Notes under the pieces: generated by a model
Told to the model about the DNA's origin: nothing
The model's database searches: none
What the model saw: only the letters and a program-made list of their open reading frames with translations
Shown here: piece by piece, positions 33,945 through 41,767 of the stretch
Layout: every line of letters begins with the position of its first letter
Position numbering within the stretch: position 1 is the stretch's first letter
Program-made: the position numbers and the translations under genes
Assembly: GCA_023421075.1 (NCBI GenBank)
Contig: JAEZUM010000044.1
Coordinates: 1 to 64,000, forward strand
Reading direction: 5' to 3'
Origin: Bacillota bacterium
GTDB taxonomy: Bacteria; Bacillota; Clostridia; Lachnospirales; Lachnospiraceae
DNA: 64,000 nt

Positions 33945-35153
33945 ATGGATAAGATCAAATGGATTAAGAACACCATGCCAAAAACCGCCGATCTGAGTCT
34001 TAAGGTGATGGATAAGTCAGAAGTAAAGAAAGCCAGAGACTTTCATCAAACCATTCCCGGCTATGAGCGCACTCCCTTAGCTAATCTCAAACAAATGGCA
34101 TCCTACCTGGGACTTAACGGTCTTTATGTCAAGGACGAATCTTATCGCTTTGGCTTAAATGCATTTAAGGTACTGGGAGGTTCCTTCGCTATGGCGCGCT
34201 ACATTGCACAGAAGACAAACCGGGATGTATCTGAACTTGACTTTACTACATTAACCAGTGATAAGCTTAGACAGGAATTTGGTCAAGCCACATTCTTTAC
34301 TGCTACTGACGGTAATCACGGTCGCGGTGTTGCTTGGGCTGCAAACCGCTTAAAGCAAAAGGCTGTTGTTTACATGCCGAAGGGCTCTACTCAAACAAGA
34401 CTGGATAACATCAAGGCGGAAGGTGCAACTGCTACCATCGAAGAGGTCAACTACGACGAATGTGTTCGTATGGCCGCTGCTGCAGCTGCAAAGACACCGA
34501 ACGGAGTTGTTGTACAGGATACCGCCTGGGAAGGTTATGAAGAGATCCCTTCCTGGATTATGCAGGGTTACGGTACCATGGCGATGGAAGCAGACGAACA
34601 GCTTTTGGAGCTTGGAACGGATCGCCCCACTCATGTATTTGTCCAGGCCGGTGTTGGTTCTTTAGCAGGTGCCGTTCAAGGATATTTCGCCAATAAGTAT
34701 CCCGACAATCCGCCAACCGTAGTGGTAGTAGAAGCCGATGTGGCTGCTTGTCTCTACAAGGGTGCCGTTGCCGGCGACGGGAAAGAATATTATGTTGATG
34801 GTGATATGCAGACGATTATGGCAGGTCTTGCCTGTGGTGAACCCAACACTATTTCCTGGGATATCCTAAAGAATCATGTATCCATATTTGTTGCGGCTCC
34901 GGACTGGGTAGCAGCAAAAGCGATGAGAATGCTGAGTGCTCCGATCAAAGGCGATCCTCAGGTTGTTTCCGGAGAGTCTGGTGCAGCTCCCTTTGGTGTA
35001 TTGGTTGAAATCATGACCAATCCGGAACTCTCAGAGTTAAAGAATGTATTAAAGCTGGATGAGACCTCAAAGGTACTTCTCTTTTCCACAGAAGGTGATA
35101 CAGATCCCGATCGATACAAAGAGATCGTCTGGGACGGAAAACAATACCTATAA
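33945..35153 (+). CDS. dpaL: Diaminopropionate ammonia-lyase
   Basis: PLP enzyme (YgeX) that converts 2,3-diaminopropionate to pyruvate and two ammonia via 2-aminoacrylate. The 402-residue protein matches family length. The PLP Lys lies in SYRFGLNAFKVLGGSFA, the substrate-recognition segment is ATDGNHGRGVAWAA, and the Gly-rich phosphate loop is QAGVGSLAGAVQG. AGGAGG precedes the ATG. It is the first gene of the rightward arm; a structured repeat and the M20 hydrolase gene follow. In urate breakdown by gut anaerobes, homologues act on a late diamino intermediate. Confidence 0.95.
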   Translation: MDKIKWIKNTMPKTADLSLKVMDKSEVKKARDFHQTIPGYERTPLANLKQMASYLGLNGLYVKDESYRFGLNAFKVLGGSFAMARYIAQKTNRDVSELDFTTLTSDKLRQEFGQATFFTATDGNHGRGVAWAANRLKQKAVVYMPKGSTQTRLDNIKAEGATATIEEVNYDECVRMAAAAAAKTPNGVVVQDTAWEGYEEIPSWIMQGYGTMAMEADEQLLELGTDRPTHVFVQAGVGSLAGAVQGYFANKYPDNPPTVVVVEADVAACLYKGAVAGDGKEYYVDGDMQTIMAGLACGEPNTISWDILKNHVSIFVAAPDWVAAKAMRMLSAPIKGDPQVVSGESGAAPFGVLVEIMTNPELSELKNVLKLDETSKVLLFSTEGDTDPDRYKEIVWDGKQYL

Positions 35154-35232
35154 ACGTAGTGAGCTTATAACAAGCTTGCTTGTAGATAAGCGATCGGAGT
35201 GAAGGATTATGAAAATTCTTTATGTTCATAAT
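35154..35232 (+). repeat. Structured repeat, copy C (dpaL-ygeY gap)
   Basis: Same element as 20002-20148: CGTAGTGAG, stem GCTTAT / ATAAGC (35163-35168 and 35186-35191) around ACAAGC-TT-GCTTGT, CGATCGGAG, then the second hairpin ATTATGAAAAT / ATGTTCATAAT (35206-35232). Both stems differ from copy A by paired changes. It directly precedes the ribosome binding site of ygeY. Confidence 0.82.
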
Positions 35233-35254
35233 ATATATAAGGAGGAAAGAAAGA

Positions 35255-36559
35255 ATGGATTTTAATAAGATCAAACAGGCATCGGAGAATTATCTGCCCG
35301 ATATGACCAAATTCCTTCGTGAATTGGTAGCTATTCCCGGTGAGAGCTGTGGTGAAGAAGGCCATATCAAACGAATCGAAGCAGAGATGAAAGCCCTGGA
35401 CTTCGACAAGGTGGTAATTGATCCTATGGGTAATGTCTTAGGTTACATGGGAACCGGCAAGACCTTAATCGGTTTTGATGCTCATATTGATACGGTTGGT
35501 ATCGGCAACAGAGCCAACTGGAATTTTGATCCTTATGAAGGCTTTGAATCAGAGGATGAGATTGGCGGTCGTGGTACTTCTGACCAGTTAGGCGGTATTG
35601 TATCTGCTGTATATGGTGCCAAGATCATGAAGGATCTTGGATTATTAAGCGATAAATATACCGTATTGGTTACCGGTACCGTTCAGGAAGAAGACTGTGA
35701 TGGTCTTTGCTGGCAGTATATTATCAACGAAGACAAGGTTAGACCGGACTTCGTAGTATCTACCGAGCCTACCGATGGCGGTATCTACCGCGGGCAGCGT
35801 GGACGTATGGAGATCCGAATTGATGTACAGGGTGTTTCCTGTCATGGTTCCGCTCCGGAACGTGGTGACAATGCCATCTATAAAATGGCTGACATTCTCC
35901 AAAACGTTCGTGACCTCAACGAAAATGACGCTTCCGATGACAAAGAAATCAAAGGTCTGGTTAAAATGCTGGACGAAAAATTCAATGAGAAATGGAAGGA
36001 AGCTCGTTTCTTAGGACGCGGTACCGTAACTACCTCCGAGATCTTCTTTACTTCTCCCAGCCGCTGTGCTGTAGCAGATTCCTGCTCAGTTTCCCTGGAT
36101 CGTCGTATGACCGCAGGTGAGACTTGGGAAAGCTGCTTAGACGAGATCCGTGCTTTACCTTTTGTAAAGAAATATAATGCAACCGTAAGCATGTATCAGT
36201 ACGACAGACCAAGCTACACGAACCTCGTATATCCCATCGAATGCTACTTCCCGACATGGGTTATTCCGGAGGATCATGCAGTTACCAAGGCAATGGAAGA
36301 AGCTTATACCAATCTCTATGGAACAACCCGTAGCGGAAGCAAAGATGCAGATGCAATGAGAAAAGCACGTCCTCTTACCGATAAGTGGACCTTCTCCACA
36401 AATGGTGTTTCTATCATGGGACGTAACGGAATTCCCTGCATCGGCTTCGGACCCGGTGCTGAAGCTCAGGCACATGCTCCGAATGAGAAGACCTACAAGG
36501 AAGATTTAGTGAAGTGTGCAGCTGTATATGCAGCACTTCCTACATTGTATTGCAAGTAA
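35255..36559 (+). CDS. ygeY: YgeY family M20 metallohydrolase
   Basis: A 434-residue zinc-dependent peptidase/deacylase-like enzyme (M20). Metal ligands are visible in IGFDAHIDTVG, GRGTSDQLGGI and TGTVQEEDCDG; the dimerisation domain contains VQGVSCHGSAPERGDNAI. YgeY always accompanies DpaL and YgeW in this gene set, so it probably cleaves an N-acyl or carbamoyl bond to give diaminopropionate or an ureido compound (inference). I chose the ATG at 35255, behind AAGGAGG, not the longer frame. Confidence 0.92.
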   Translation: MDFNKIKQASENYLPDMTKFLRELVAIPGESCGEEGHIKRIEAEMKALDFDKVVIDPMGNVLGYMGTGKTLIGFDAHIDTVGIGNRANWNFDPYEGFESEDEIGGRGTSDQLGGIVSAVYGAKIMKDLGLLSDKYTVLVTGTVQEEDCDGLCWQYIINEDKVRPDFVVSTEPTDGGIYRGQRGRMEIRIDVQGVSCHGSAPERGDNAIYKMADILQNVRDLNENDASDDKEIKGLVKMLDEKFNEKWKEARFLGRGTVTTSEIFFTSPSRCAVADSCSVSLDRRMTAGETWESCLDEIRALPFVKKYNATVSMYQYDRPSYTNLVYPIECYFPTWVIPEDHAVTKAMEEAYTNLYGTTRSGSKDADAMRKARPLTDKWTFSTNGVSIMGRNGIPCIGFGPGAEAQAHAPNEKTYKEDLVKCAAVYAALPTLYCK

Positions 36560-36574
36560 GCAAGACGTTTGTTA

Positions 36575-36802
36575 GGAGTGTCAAAAGCCAATTAATATAA
36601 TAGTTTCGTCAATCCGCACAATTTCATACTCTGACTGTGTACTACAGAATATAATTCATTCGCAACACGCTCCCGCTTGGATGAAGTACGTTTACGACAT
36701 TCATACAGTTGCTCATCGAACTATATCCTGCAGCACACTAAAATTGAGGTATTGATGTGCTGAATGACGAATTTAAGTTATTTGCATGGCTTTTAACACT
36801 CC
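36575..36802 (+). repeat. 228-bp palindromic element, ygeY-ygeW gap
   Basis: Outer arms GGAGTGTCAAAAGCCA (36575-36590) and TGGCTTTTAACACTCC (36787-36802) pair 15 of 16. Inside, TTCGTCA (36605-36611) pairs with TGACGAA (36765-36771), and CAGCACA with TGTGCTG (36731-36762). It occupies most of the 325-bp gap; no gene is seen. Confidence 0.72.
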
Positions 36803-36884
36803 ACTCAAAGTAAAAGAAAACAAGACAACCACAACAACGTGCAAGTCATAAACGGACTGCACGCAAATCGAAAAGGAGATATGT

Positions 36885-38072
36885 ATGAAGTTACAGGATT
36901 ATATTGATAAGTTGAATAAGTTGAATTTTAAAGAGATGTACAACAATGATTTCTTATTAACCTGGGAGAAGTCAGGAGATGAGCTCGAGGCTGTCTTCAC
37001 TATCGCGGATGCTCTTCGTTTTATGAGAGAGAACAACATCTCTACCAAGGTATTCGAGAGCGGTCTTGGTATCTCCATTTTCCGTGACAACTCAACCCGT
37101 ACTCGTTTCTCCTTCGCTTCCGCTTGTAACCTCTTAGGTCTTGAGGTACAGGATCTGGATGAAGGCAAGTCTCAGATCGCTCATGGTGAGACCGTTCGTG
37201 AGACCGCAAACATGGTATCCTTCATGGCAGATGTTATCGGTATTCGTGATGATATGTATATCGGCAAGGGTAACACTTACATGCGTGAAGTTTCTGAAGC
37301 AGTTAAATTAGGCAATGAAGATGGAATTCTGGAGCAGAGACCTACATTGGTTAACCTTCAGTGCGATATCGATCACCCCACTCAGTCTATGGCTGACATG
37401 CTTCACATCATCCATGAATTTGGCGGTGTAGAGAACCTTAAAGGTAAGAAGATTGCTATGTCCTGGGCTTACTCACCTTCTTACGGAAAGCCCTTATCCG
37501 TTCCTCAGGGTATCATCGGTCTGATGACTCGTATGGGTATGGATGTGGTACTTGCTCATCCCGAAGGCTATGAGGTTATGAGCGAAGTAGAAGAAATTGC
37601 AAAGGAAAATGCAGCTAAATCCGGTGGCTCCTTCACCAAGACCAACAACATGGCAGAAGCCTTCAAGGATGCTGACATCGTATATCCTAAGAGCTGGGCT
37701 CCCTTCAAAGCAATGGAGAAGCGTACTGAATTATACGGCAATAATGATTTTGATGGCATCAAAGCTCTCGAGAAGGAATTATTAGCTCAGAATGCACAGC
37801 ATAAAGACTGGGCATGTACTGAAGAATTAATGAAGCTGACCAAGGATGGCAAGGCACTCTATATGCATTGCTTACCTGCAGATATCACCGGCGTTAGCTG
37901 TAAAGAAGGCGAAGTAGATGCTTCCGTATTCGATCGTTATCGTAATCCTTTATACAAAGAGGCAAGCTACAAGCCATATATCATCGCTGCTATGATGTTC
38001 TTAAGTAAGTTCGAGAATCCTCAGGCAGTCTTAAAAGCGCTGGAGGAGCGTTCTGTACCCAGAAAATTGTAA
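36885..38072 (+). CDS. ygeW: Knotted carbamoyltransferase YgeW
   Basis: A 395-residue member of the aspartate/ornithine carbamoyltransferase fold. The carbamoyl-phosphate motif DNSTRTRFSF, the AHGETVRETANMVSFM segment, DHPTQSMADM and the MHCLPADITG motif are all intact. Longer than ordinary OTC because of the knotted-family inserts. In this cluster it most likely works in reverse, splitting a ureido compound with phosphate to carbamoyl phosphate, which YqeA turns into ATP. The natural substrate is not known from sequence. AAGGAG precedes the ATG; palindromic elements lie on both sides. Confidence 0.93.
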   Translation: MKLQDYIDKLNKLNFKEMYNNDFLLTWEKSGDELEAVFTIADALRFMRENNISTKVFESGLGISIFRDNSTRTRFSFASACNLLGLEVQDLDEGKSQIAHGETVRETANMVSFMADVIGIRDDMYIGKGNTYMREVSEAVKLGNEDGILEQRPTLVNLQCDIDHPTQSMADMLHIIHEFGGVENLKGKKIAMSWAYSPSYGKPLSVPQGIIGLMTRMGMDVVLAHPEGYEVMSEVEEIAKENAAKSGGSFTKTNNMAEAFKDADIVYPKSWAPFKAMEKRTELYGNNDFDGIKALEKELLAQNAQHKDWACTEELMKLTKDGKALYMHCLPADITGVSCKEGEVDASVFDRYRNPLYKEASYKPYIIAAMMFLSKFENPQAVLKALEERSVPRKL

Positions 38073-38210
38073 CAGTTAAGCCATACAAATTTCCAGTATG
38101 ATGAGAAGTCGATTGTTTACTATCGAGTGAGCATCATACTGAAATTTGCATAGCGCTCTGCCCAAGCGAGATGAAGCAAAGCGAAATCGAGCTTATGGCT
38201 GAACTGTTAC
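38069..38210 (+). repeat. Cruciform-like element, ygeW-yqeA gap
   Basis: Outer stem GTAACAGTTAAGCCATA (38069-38085, overlapping the ygeW stop codon) pairs 16 of 17 with 38194-38210. A second stem follows directly: 38086-38103 with 38132-38148 (one bulge), enclosing TCGAT / ATCGA. The remaining 40 bases could form a third arm. No T run, so it is not an ordinary terminator. Confidence 0.72.
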
Positions 38211-38241
38211 ATTAAATTAATTCGAAGGAGCGAATCGATTC

Positions 38242-39180
38242 ATGAAAAAACGAATTGTTATAGCGCTAGGCGGCAATGCACTCGGCAATAACCTGCCCGA
38301 GCAGATGATTGCTGTACAGAAGACCTCCAAAGCAATTGCAGACCTGATTGAAGAAGGTCATGAGGTAGTTATCTCCCATGGAAATGGCCCCCAGGTTGGT
38401 ATGATTAACCAGGCCATGGCGGAATACGGTCGTAAGAATCCGGAACACCCCACCTTTACCCCTCTCTCCGTCTGTGTTGCTATGAGTCAGGCATATATCG
38501 GCTACGATTTACAGAATGCTCTGAAGGAAGAATTAATCAATCGCGGCATTCAAAAATCGGTAGCAACGGTAATTACTCAGGTACGCGTGGATGAAGCGGA
38601 TCCCGCTTTTAAACATCCCACCAAGCCCATTGGCCACTTCATGAGTGCCGATGAGGCAGTACTTGCTAGAGAAAAAGGCTTTACTGTAGTTGAAGATAGC
38701 GGAAGAGGCTATCGAAGAGTTGTTGCATCCCCCCGTCCACAGGAAATTATAGAGATTAATACCGTAAAGAGTCTTTTGAATGCAGGAGAAATCGTAATCG
38801 CCGGAGGCGGCGGCGGTATCCCCGTAACCCGCATCGGAAATCATCTGAAGGGTGTCGGTGCCGTAATTGACAAGGATTTTGCCAGCTGCTTGATCGCAAA
38901 GGAGATCGATGCTGATGTATTCATCATTCTCACCGCGGTAGAGAAAGTTGCCATTAACTTCGGGAAACCCGATGTAAAATGGCTCGACAAGATTAATACA
39001 CAAGAAGCTGCTGAATACATCGAACAAGGTCATTTCGCTCCGGGCTCTATGCTTCCCAAGGTACAGGCTGCAATCGAATTCGCATCCTCTAAGCCGGGTC
39101 GTTCCGCACTCATTACCTTGCTTGAGAAGGCTAGGGATGGTATTAACGGATTAACCGGAACCGTAGTCGCAGACATTTAG
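38242..39180 (+). CDS. yqeA: Carbamate kinase
   Basis: Converts carbamoyl phosphate and ADP to ATP, CO2 and ammonia. The 312-residue protein is full length: ALGGNALG at the N-terminus, SHGNGPQVGMI, the RRVVASPRPQEI segment, IAGGGGGIPV and FAPGSMLPKVQAAIEF near the end. Paired with YgeW, it is the energy-yielding step of the pathway. AAGGAG lies 12 bases before the ATG. A strong terminator follows, closing this transcript. Confidence 0.95.
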   Translation: MKKRIVIALGGNALGNNLPEQMIAVQKTSKAIADLIEEGHEVVISHGNGPQVGMINQAMAEYGRKNPEHPTFTPLSVCVAMSQAYIGYDLQNALKEELINRGIQKSVATVITQVRVDEADPAFKHPTKPIGHFMSADEAVLAREKGFTVVEDSGRGYRRVVASPRPQEIIEINTVKSLLNAGEIVIAGGGGGIPVTRIGNHLKGVGAVIDKDFASCLIAKEIDADVFIILTAVEKVAINFGKPDVKWLDKINTQEAAEYIEQGHFAPGSMLPKVQAAIEFASSKPGRSALITLLEKARDGINGLTGTVVADI

Positions 39181-39241
39181 GTGCTTCTTAAAATATCCAA
39201 CAACGATATAAAAGCACAAATTATATTCTCATCCAAACCAA

Positions 39242-39285
39242 GGAACCGGGCTGATAAGCATCTGCTTACCAGCCCGGTTCTTTCC
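39242..39285 (+). terminator. Terminator after carbamate kinase
   Basis: GAACCGGGCTG pairs with CAGCCCGGTTC (inner AGC/GCT also pairs), followed by TTTCCTG. Confidence 0.82.
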
Positions 39286-39337
39286 TGTATTCATCCCTAT
39301 ATCAGTAACATATACCTACTATCTCATCACAGTATAC

Positions 39338-39535
39338 TTAATTCTTATCATAGAAAAAGCTCTGCGGATTCTCGATATGGAAAAGCTCCGACAGGATAAT
39401 GATTTCTGAAAAGGTCCAGTCCAATGTTCCCGTAAACTTTTTGGTCAGAGTATGGTTGCTTAAATTCAGCTTTGTAGCCAGCTCCGCAAAAGTAATACTG
39501 TATTCTTCCATGAGCAGCGATAATTTTTCCTGCAT
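39338..39535 (-). CDS. Small Cro/Xre-like HTH protein
   Basis: A 65-residue protein whose whole length resembles a compact helix-turn-helix: ITFAELATKLNLSNHTLTKKFTGTLDWTFSEIIILSELF. It is the size of a Cro-type repressor without a sensor domain. AGGGAGA lies before the ATG. It is leftward, between two rightward purine/nitrogen units, and its end faces the yqeA terminator. It may regulate the divergent amtB gene across the 390-bp gap (inference). Confidence 0.66.
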   Translation of the reverse strand: MQEKLSLLMEEYSITFAELATKLNLSNHTLTKKFTGTLDWTFSEIIILSELFHIENPQSFFYDKN

Positions 39536-39620
39536 AGGTTCTCCCTTTTGATTACTTATTTGGATATCTTTCGATTAATGTATGATAATATTATCCTAAT
39601 CCTTCTCATAATAATTCTTC

Positions 39621-39923
39621 TTGACAAATGTTTTTTTTCATGCAATAATTCAAAATATTATTTTAACGAACTGACAAACAACAAAATTTATTATAATCAA
39701 TGATGATTATTTTATTGGTCCGCGGCCAACAAAATAGTCATTTTTTCATGCTGCTCGAAGCGGGATATGCTGTCGATTGGTTATTCTCGGATTATAACAG
39801 GTTCTGTTTTGTTTGCCAAGCATTTCGCATGCCATTAATTGAATATCTAATACTGACAATGAGGTCAAAGCAGTACAGCTTTGATCTTTTTGATTCTATA
39901 ATAATTGAGAGTGAGGATCTTTT
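39621..39923 (+). promoter_or_regulatory. Promoter and structured leader of amtB
   Basis: A strong promoter TTGACA (39621-39626), 17 bases, AATAAT (39644-39649). The leader of about 270 bases then holds two hairpins followed by T runs: GATTATTTTATTGG / CCAACAAAATAGTC with TTTTTT after it (about 39703-39746), and GGTCAAAGC / GCTTTGATC with TTTTT (about 39867-39891). Each looks like an intrinsic terminator placed before amtB, so control by antitermination or attenuation is likely. Confidence 0.65.
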
Positions 39924-41171
39924 ATGGAAATAAGTCTTGCCAACACAGCCTTTATCATTATGTCCACCGCTTTTGTATTCCTTATGACACCCGGTCTGGC
40001 ACTTTTTTATGCCGGTATGGAGCGCCGAAAGAATGTCTTGAATACCATGATGTCCTGTTTCTTTATCTGTGGTGTCGGTTCCTTATTATGGATTACCGTT
40101 GGCTACTCCTTATCCTTTGGAGCAGATCATAGTGGTATCATCGGCGATTTTAGTAAAGTATTCTTTCAAGGCGTCGGTGCCAAACCGAATGAGCTTTATT
40201 CAAGTACCATCCCCGAGAGCCTATTTGCAGCATTTCAGATGATGTTTGCTATCATAACCCCTGCGCTGATCTGCGGATCCCTCGTGGGAAGGATGAAATT
40301 CTCATCCCTGGTGGCCTTTGTGGTCCTCTGGTCTCTGATTGTCTATTATCCTCTTGCCCATATGGTATGGGGTGATGGCGGCTTCTTACGCGAGCTCGGA
40401 AGCATCGATTTTGCAGGTGGCAATGTAGTACATATCAGCTCAGGTATCTCCGGACTGGTTGCCAGTATTATCCTTGGTAAGAGAAGAGAATACGGAATTG
40501 TGTCCTACAAGCCGCATAACATACCCTATGTTATTCTCGGGGCAGGCTTATTATGGTTTGGCTGGTTTGGCTTCAACGGAGGAAGCGCTCTGGCAGCGGA
40601 CGGATTGGCAGTCCATGCCATTCTTACTACAAATACCTCTGCTGCTGCCGCTCTCATCTCCTGGATGCTGCTTGAGAAACAGCTGCACGGGAAATCCACA
40701 GCACTCGGTGCTGCTACAGGAGCAGTCGTTGGTCTTGTTGCAATTACTCCCGGTGCCGGCTTTGTTCCGATCTGGGCATCCATTATCATTGGTGCTCTCG
40801 TCAGCCCCATCTGTTACTTTACTATGACTAAGATTAAAGCAAAATTCCGATATGACGATGCTTTGGACGCATTCGGATGCCATGGAATCGGTGGTATCTG
40901 GGGCGGTATTGCAACCGGTCTATTCGCTGATAAATCCATCAATTCGGTAGCCGGGTGGAATGGTCTCATCTATGGTGATACCCATTTATTCCTCGTTCAG
41001 GTCATCAGCGTCGTATTAACGATTGCCTATGCTGCAATAGCAACCTTCGTTATCCTAACGGTGATAAAATTGTTCGCCCCGATCCGTGTAGCCACTGCAC
41101 AAGAGGCGCAGGGACTTGACCTAACCGAGCATGGTGAGATGGCTTATCCCGCTTTTCATGGTCTGGACTAA
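39924..41171 (+). CDS. amtB: Ammonium transporter
   Basis: Ammonium channel of the Amt/Rh family, 415 residues and eleven membrane helices. Family marks: TPGLALFYAGMERRKN, GGNVVHISSGISGLV with the first pore His, and DAFGCHGIGGIWGGI with the second. It forms a trimer whose pore is closed by a P-II protein, and the P-II gene follows 20 bp downstream. Here it may take up, or balance the loss of, ammonium freed by purine breakdown. The start follows a GTGAGG site. Two terminator-like hairpins lie upstream. Confidence 0.94.
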   Translation: MEISLANTAFIIMSTAFVFLMTPGLALFYAGMERRKNVLNTMMSCFFICGVGSLLWITVGYSLSFGADHSGIIGDFSKVFFQGVGAKPNELYSSTIPESLFAAFQMMFAIITPALICGSLVGRMKFSSLVAFVVLWSLIVYYPLAHMVWGDGGFLRELGSIDFAGGNVVHISSGISGLVASIILGKRREYGIVSYKPHNIPYVILGAGLLWFGWFGFNGGSALAADGLAVHAILTTNTSAAAALISWMLLEKQLHGKSTALGAATGAVVGLVAITPGAGFVPIWASIIIGALVSPICYFTMTKIKAKFRYDDALDAFGCHGIGGIWGGIATGLFADKSINSVAGWNGLIYGDTHLFLVQVISVVLTIAYAAIATFVILTVIKLFAPIRVATAQEAQGLDLTEHGEMAYPAFHGLD

Positions 41172-41191
41172 TTATAGGAGGCGTAAATAAA

Positions 41192-41530
41192 ATGAAAAAA
41201 ATAGAAGCAATTATTCGGCCTGAGGCTTTAGAGCCTTTAAAGGAAGCTTTATTAAAAATCAAGGTTAACGGTTTGACCATTAGTCAGGTTCTTGGTTGTG
41301 GCAAACAACATGGTTTTACTGAATTCATCCGCGGTAATGAAGTGTTATTAAATACATTATCGAAAATAGAAATAAAAATAATCATCCCCGATGATCGTCT
41401 AGAGGAGGTACTTGATACCATCATCACGACAGCCAATACCGGCGAAATGGGTGACGGTAAAATATTTATCTATGATGTTCTCGACTGCATTCGCATCAGA
41501 ACAAAAGAGCATGGTGAGATCGCTCTGTAG
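41192..41530 (+). CDS. glnK: P-II family nitrogen regulator
   Basis: A 112-residue trimeric P-II signal protein, expected to bind 2-oxoglutarate and adenine nucleotides and to block AmtB. It has the core VLGCGKQHGFTE..RGNE, KIEIKIIIPDDRLEEVLDTI and TGEMGDGKIFIYDVLD (ATP site). The T-loop position 51, Tyr in enterobacterial GlnB/GlnK, is Val here, so uridylylation at that site is impossible. That is usual for Firmicutes types without GlnD. GGAGG precedes the ATG. A terminator follows. Confidence 0.93.
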   Translation: MKKIEAIIRPEALEPLKEALLKIKVNGLTISQVLGCGKQHGFTEFIRGNEVLLNTLSKIEIKIIIPDDRLEEVLDTIITTANTGEMGDGKIFIYDVLDCIRIRTKEHGEIAL

Positions 41531-41576
41531 GCAAATTTACCTGCTCAGAAGCGTGATTAAGAAACAATATTATAGA

Positions 41577-41620
41577 CCGGATGCCCATAGCCATTTCTGA
41601 CCACGGGCATCTGGCCTTTT
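41577..41620 (+). terminator. Terminator after the P-II gene
   Basis: CCGGATGCCC pairs with GGGCATCTGG (one G-U), then CCTTTTTG. Confidence 0.85.
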
Positions 41621-41670
41621 TGCGTTCTCAAAAAGATATTTGCTTTGTTCAATAGAAAGAAAACGATGTA

Positions 41671-41707
41671 TTGACAAACCAAAATGTATATGTTATGTTT
41701 AACATAT
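41671..41707 (+). promoter_or_regulatory. Promoter with PadR-type operator
   Basis: TTGACA (41671-41676), 17 bases, TATGTT (41694-41699). Over the -10 lies the perfect dyad ATATGTTA-tgtt-TAACATAT (41688-41707), which contains ATGT-N8-ACAT, the PadR consensus. Auto-repression of the padR operon is the natural reading. Confidence 0.75.
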
Positions 41708-41767
41708 GTTATATGTTACTCATACCATGCATTATAATAATCCTATATTTGAAAGGAGTTTCACAAT

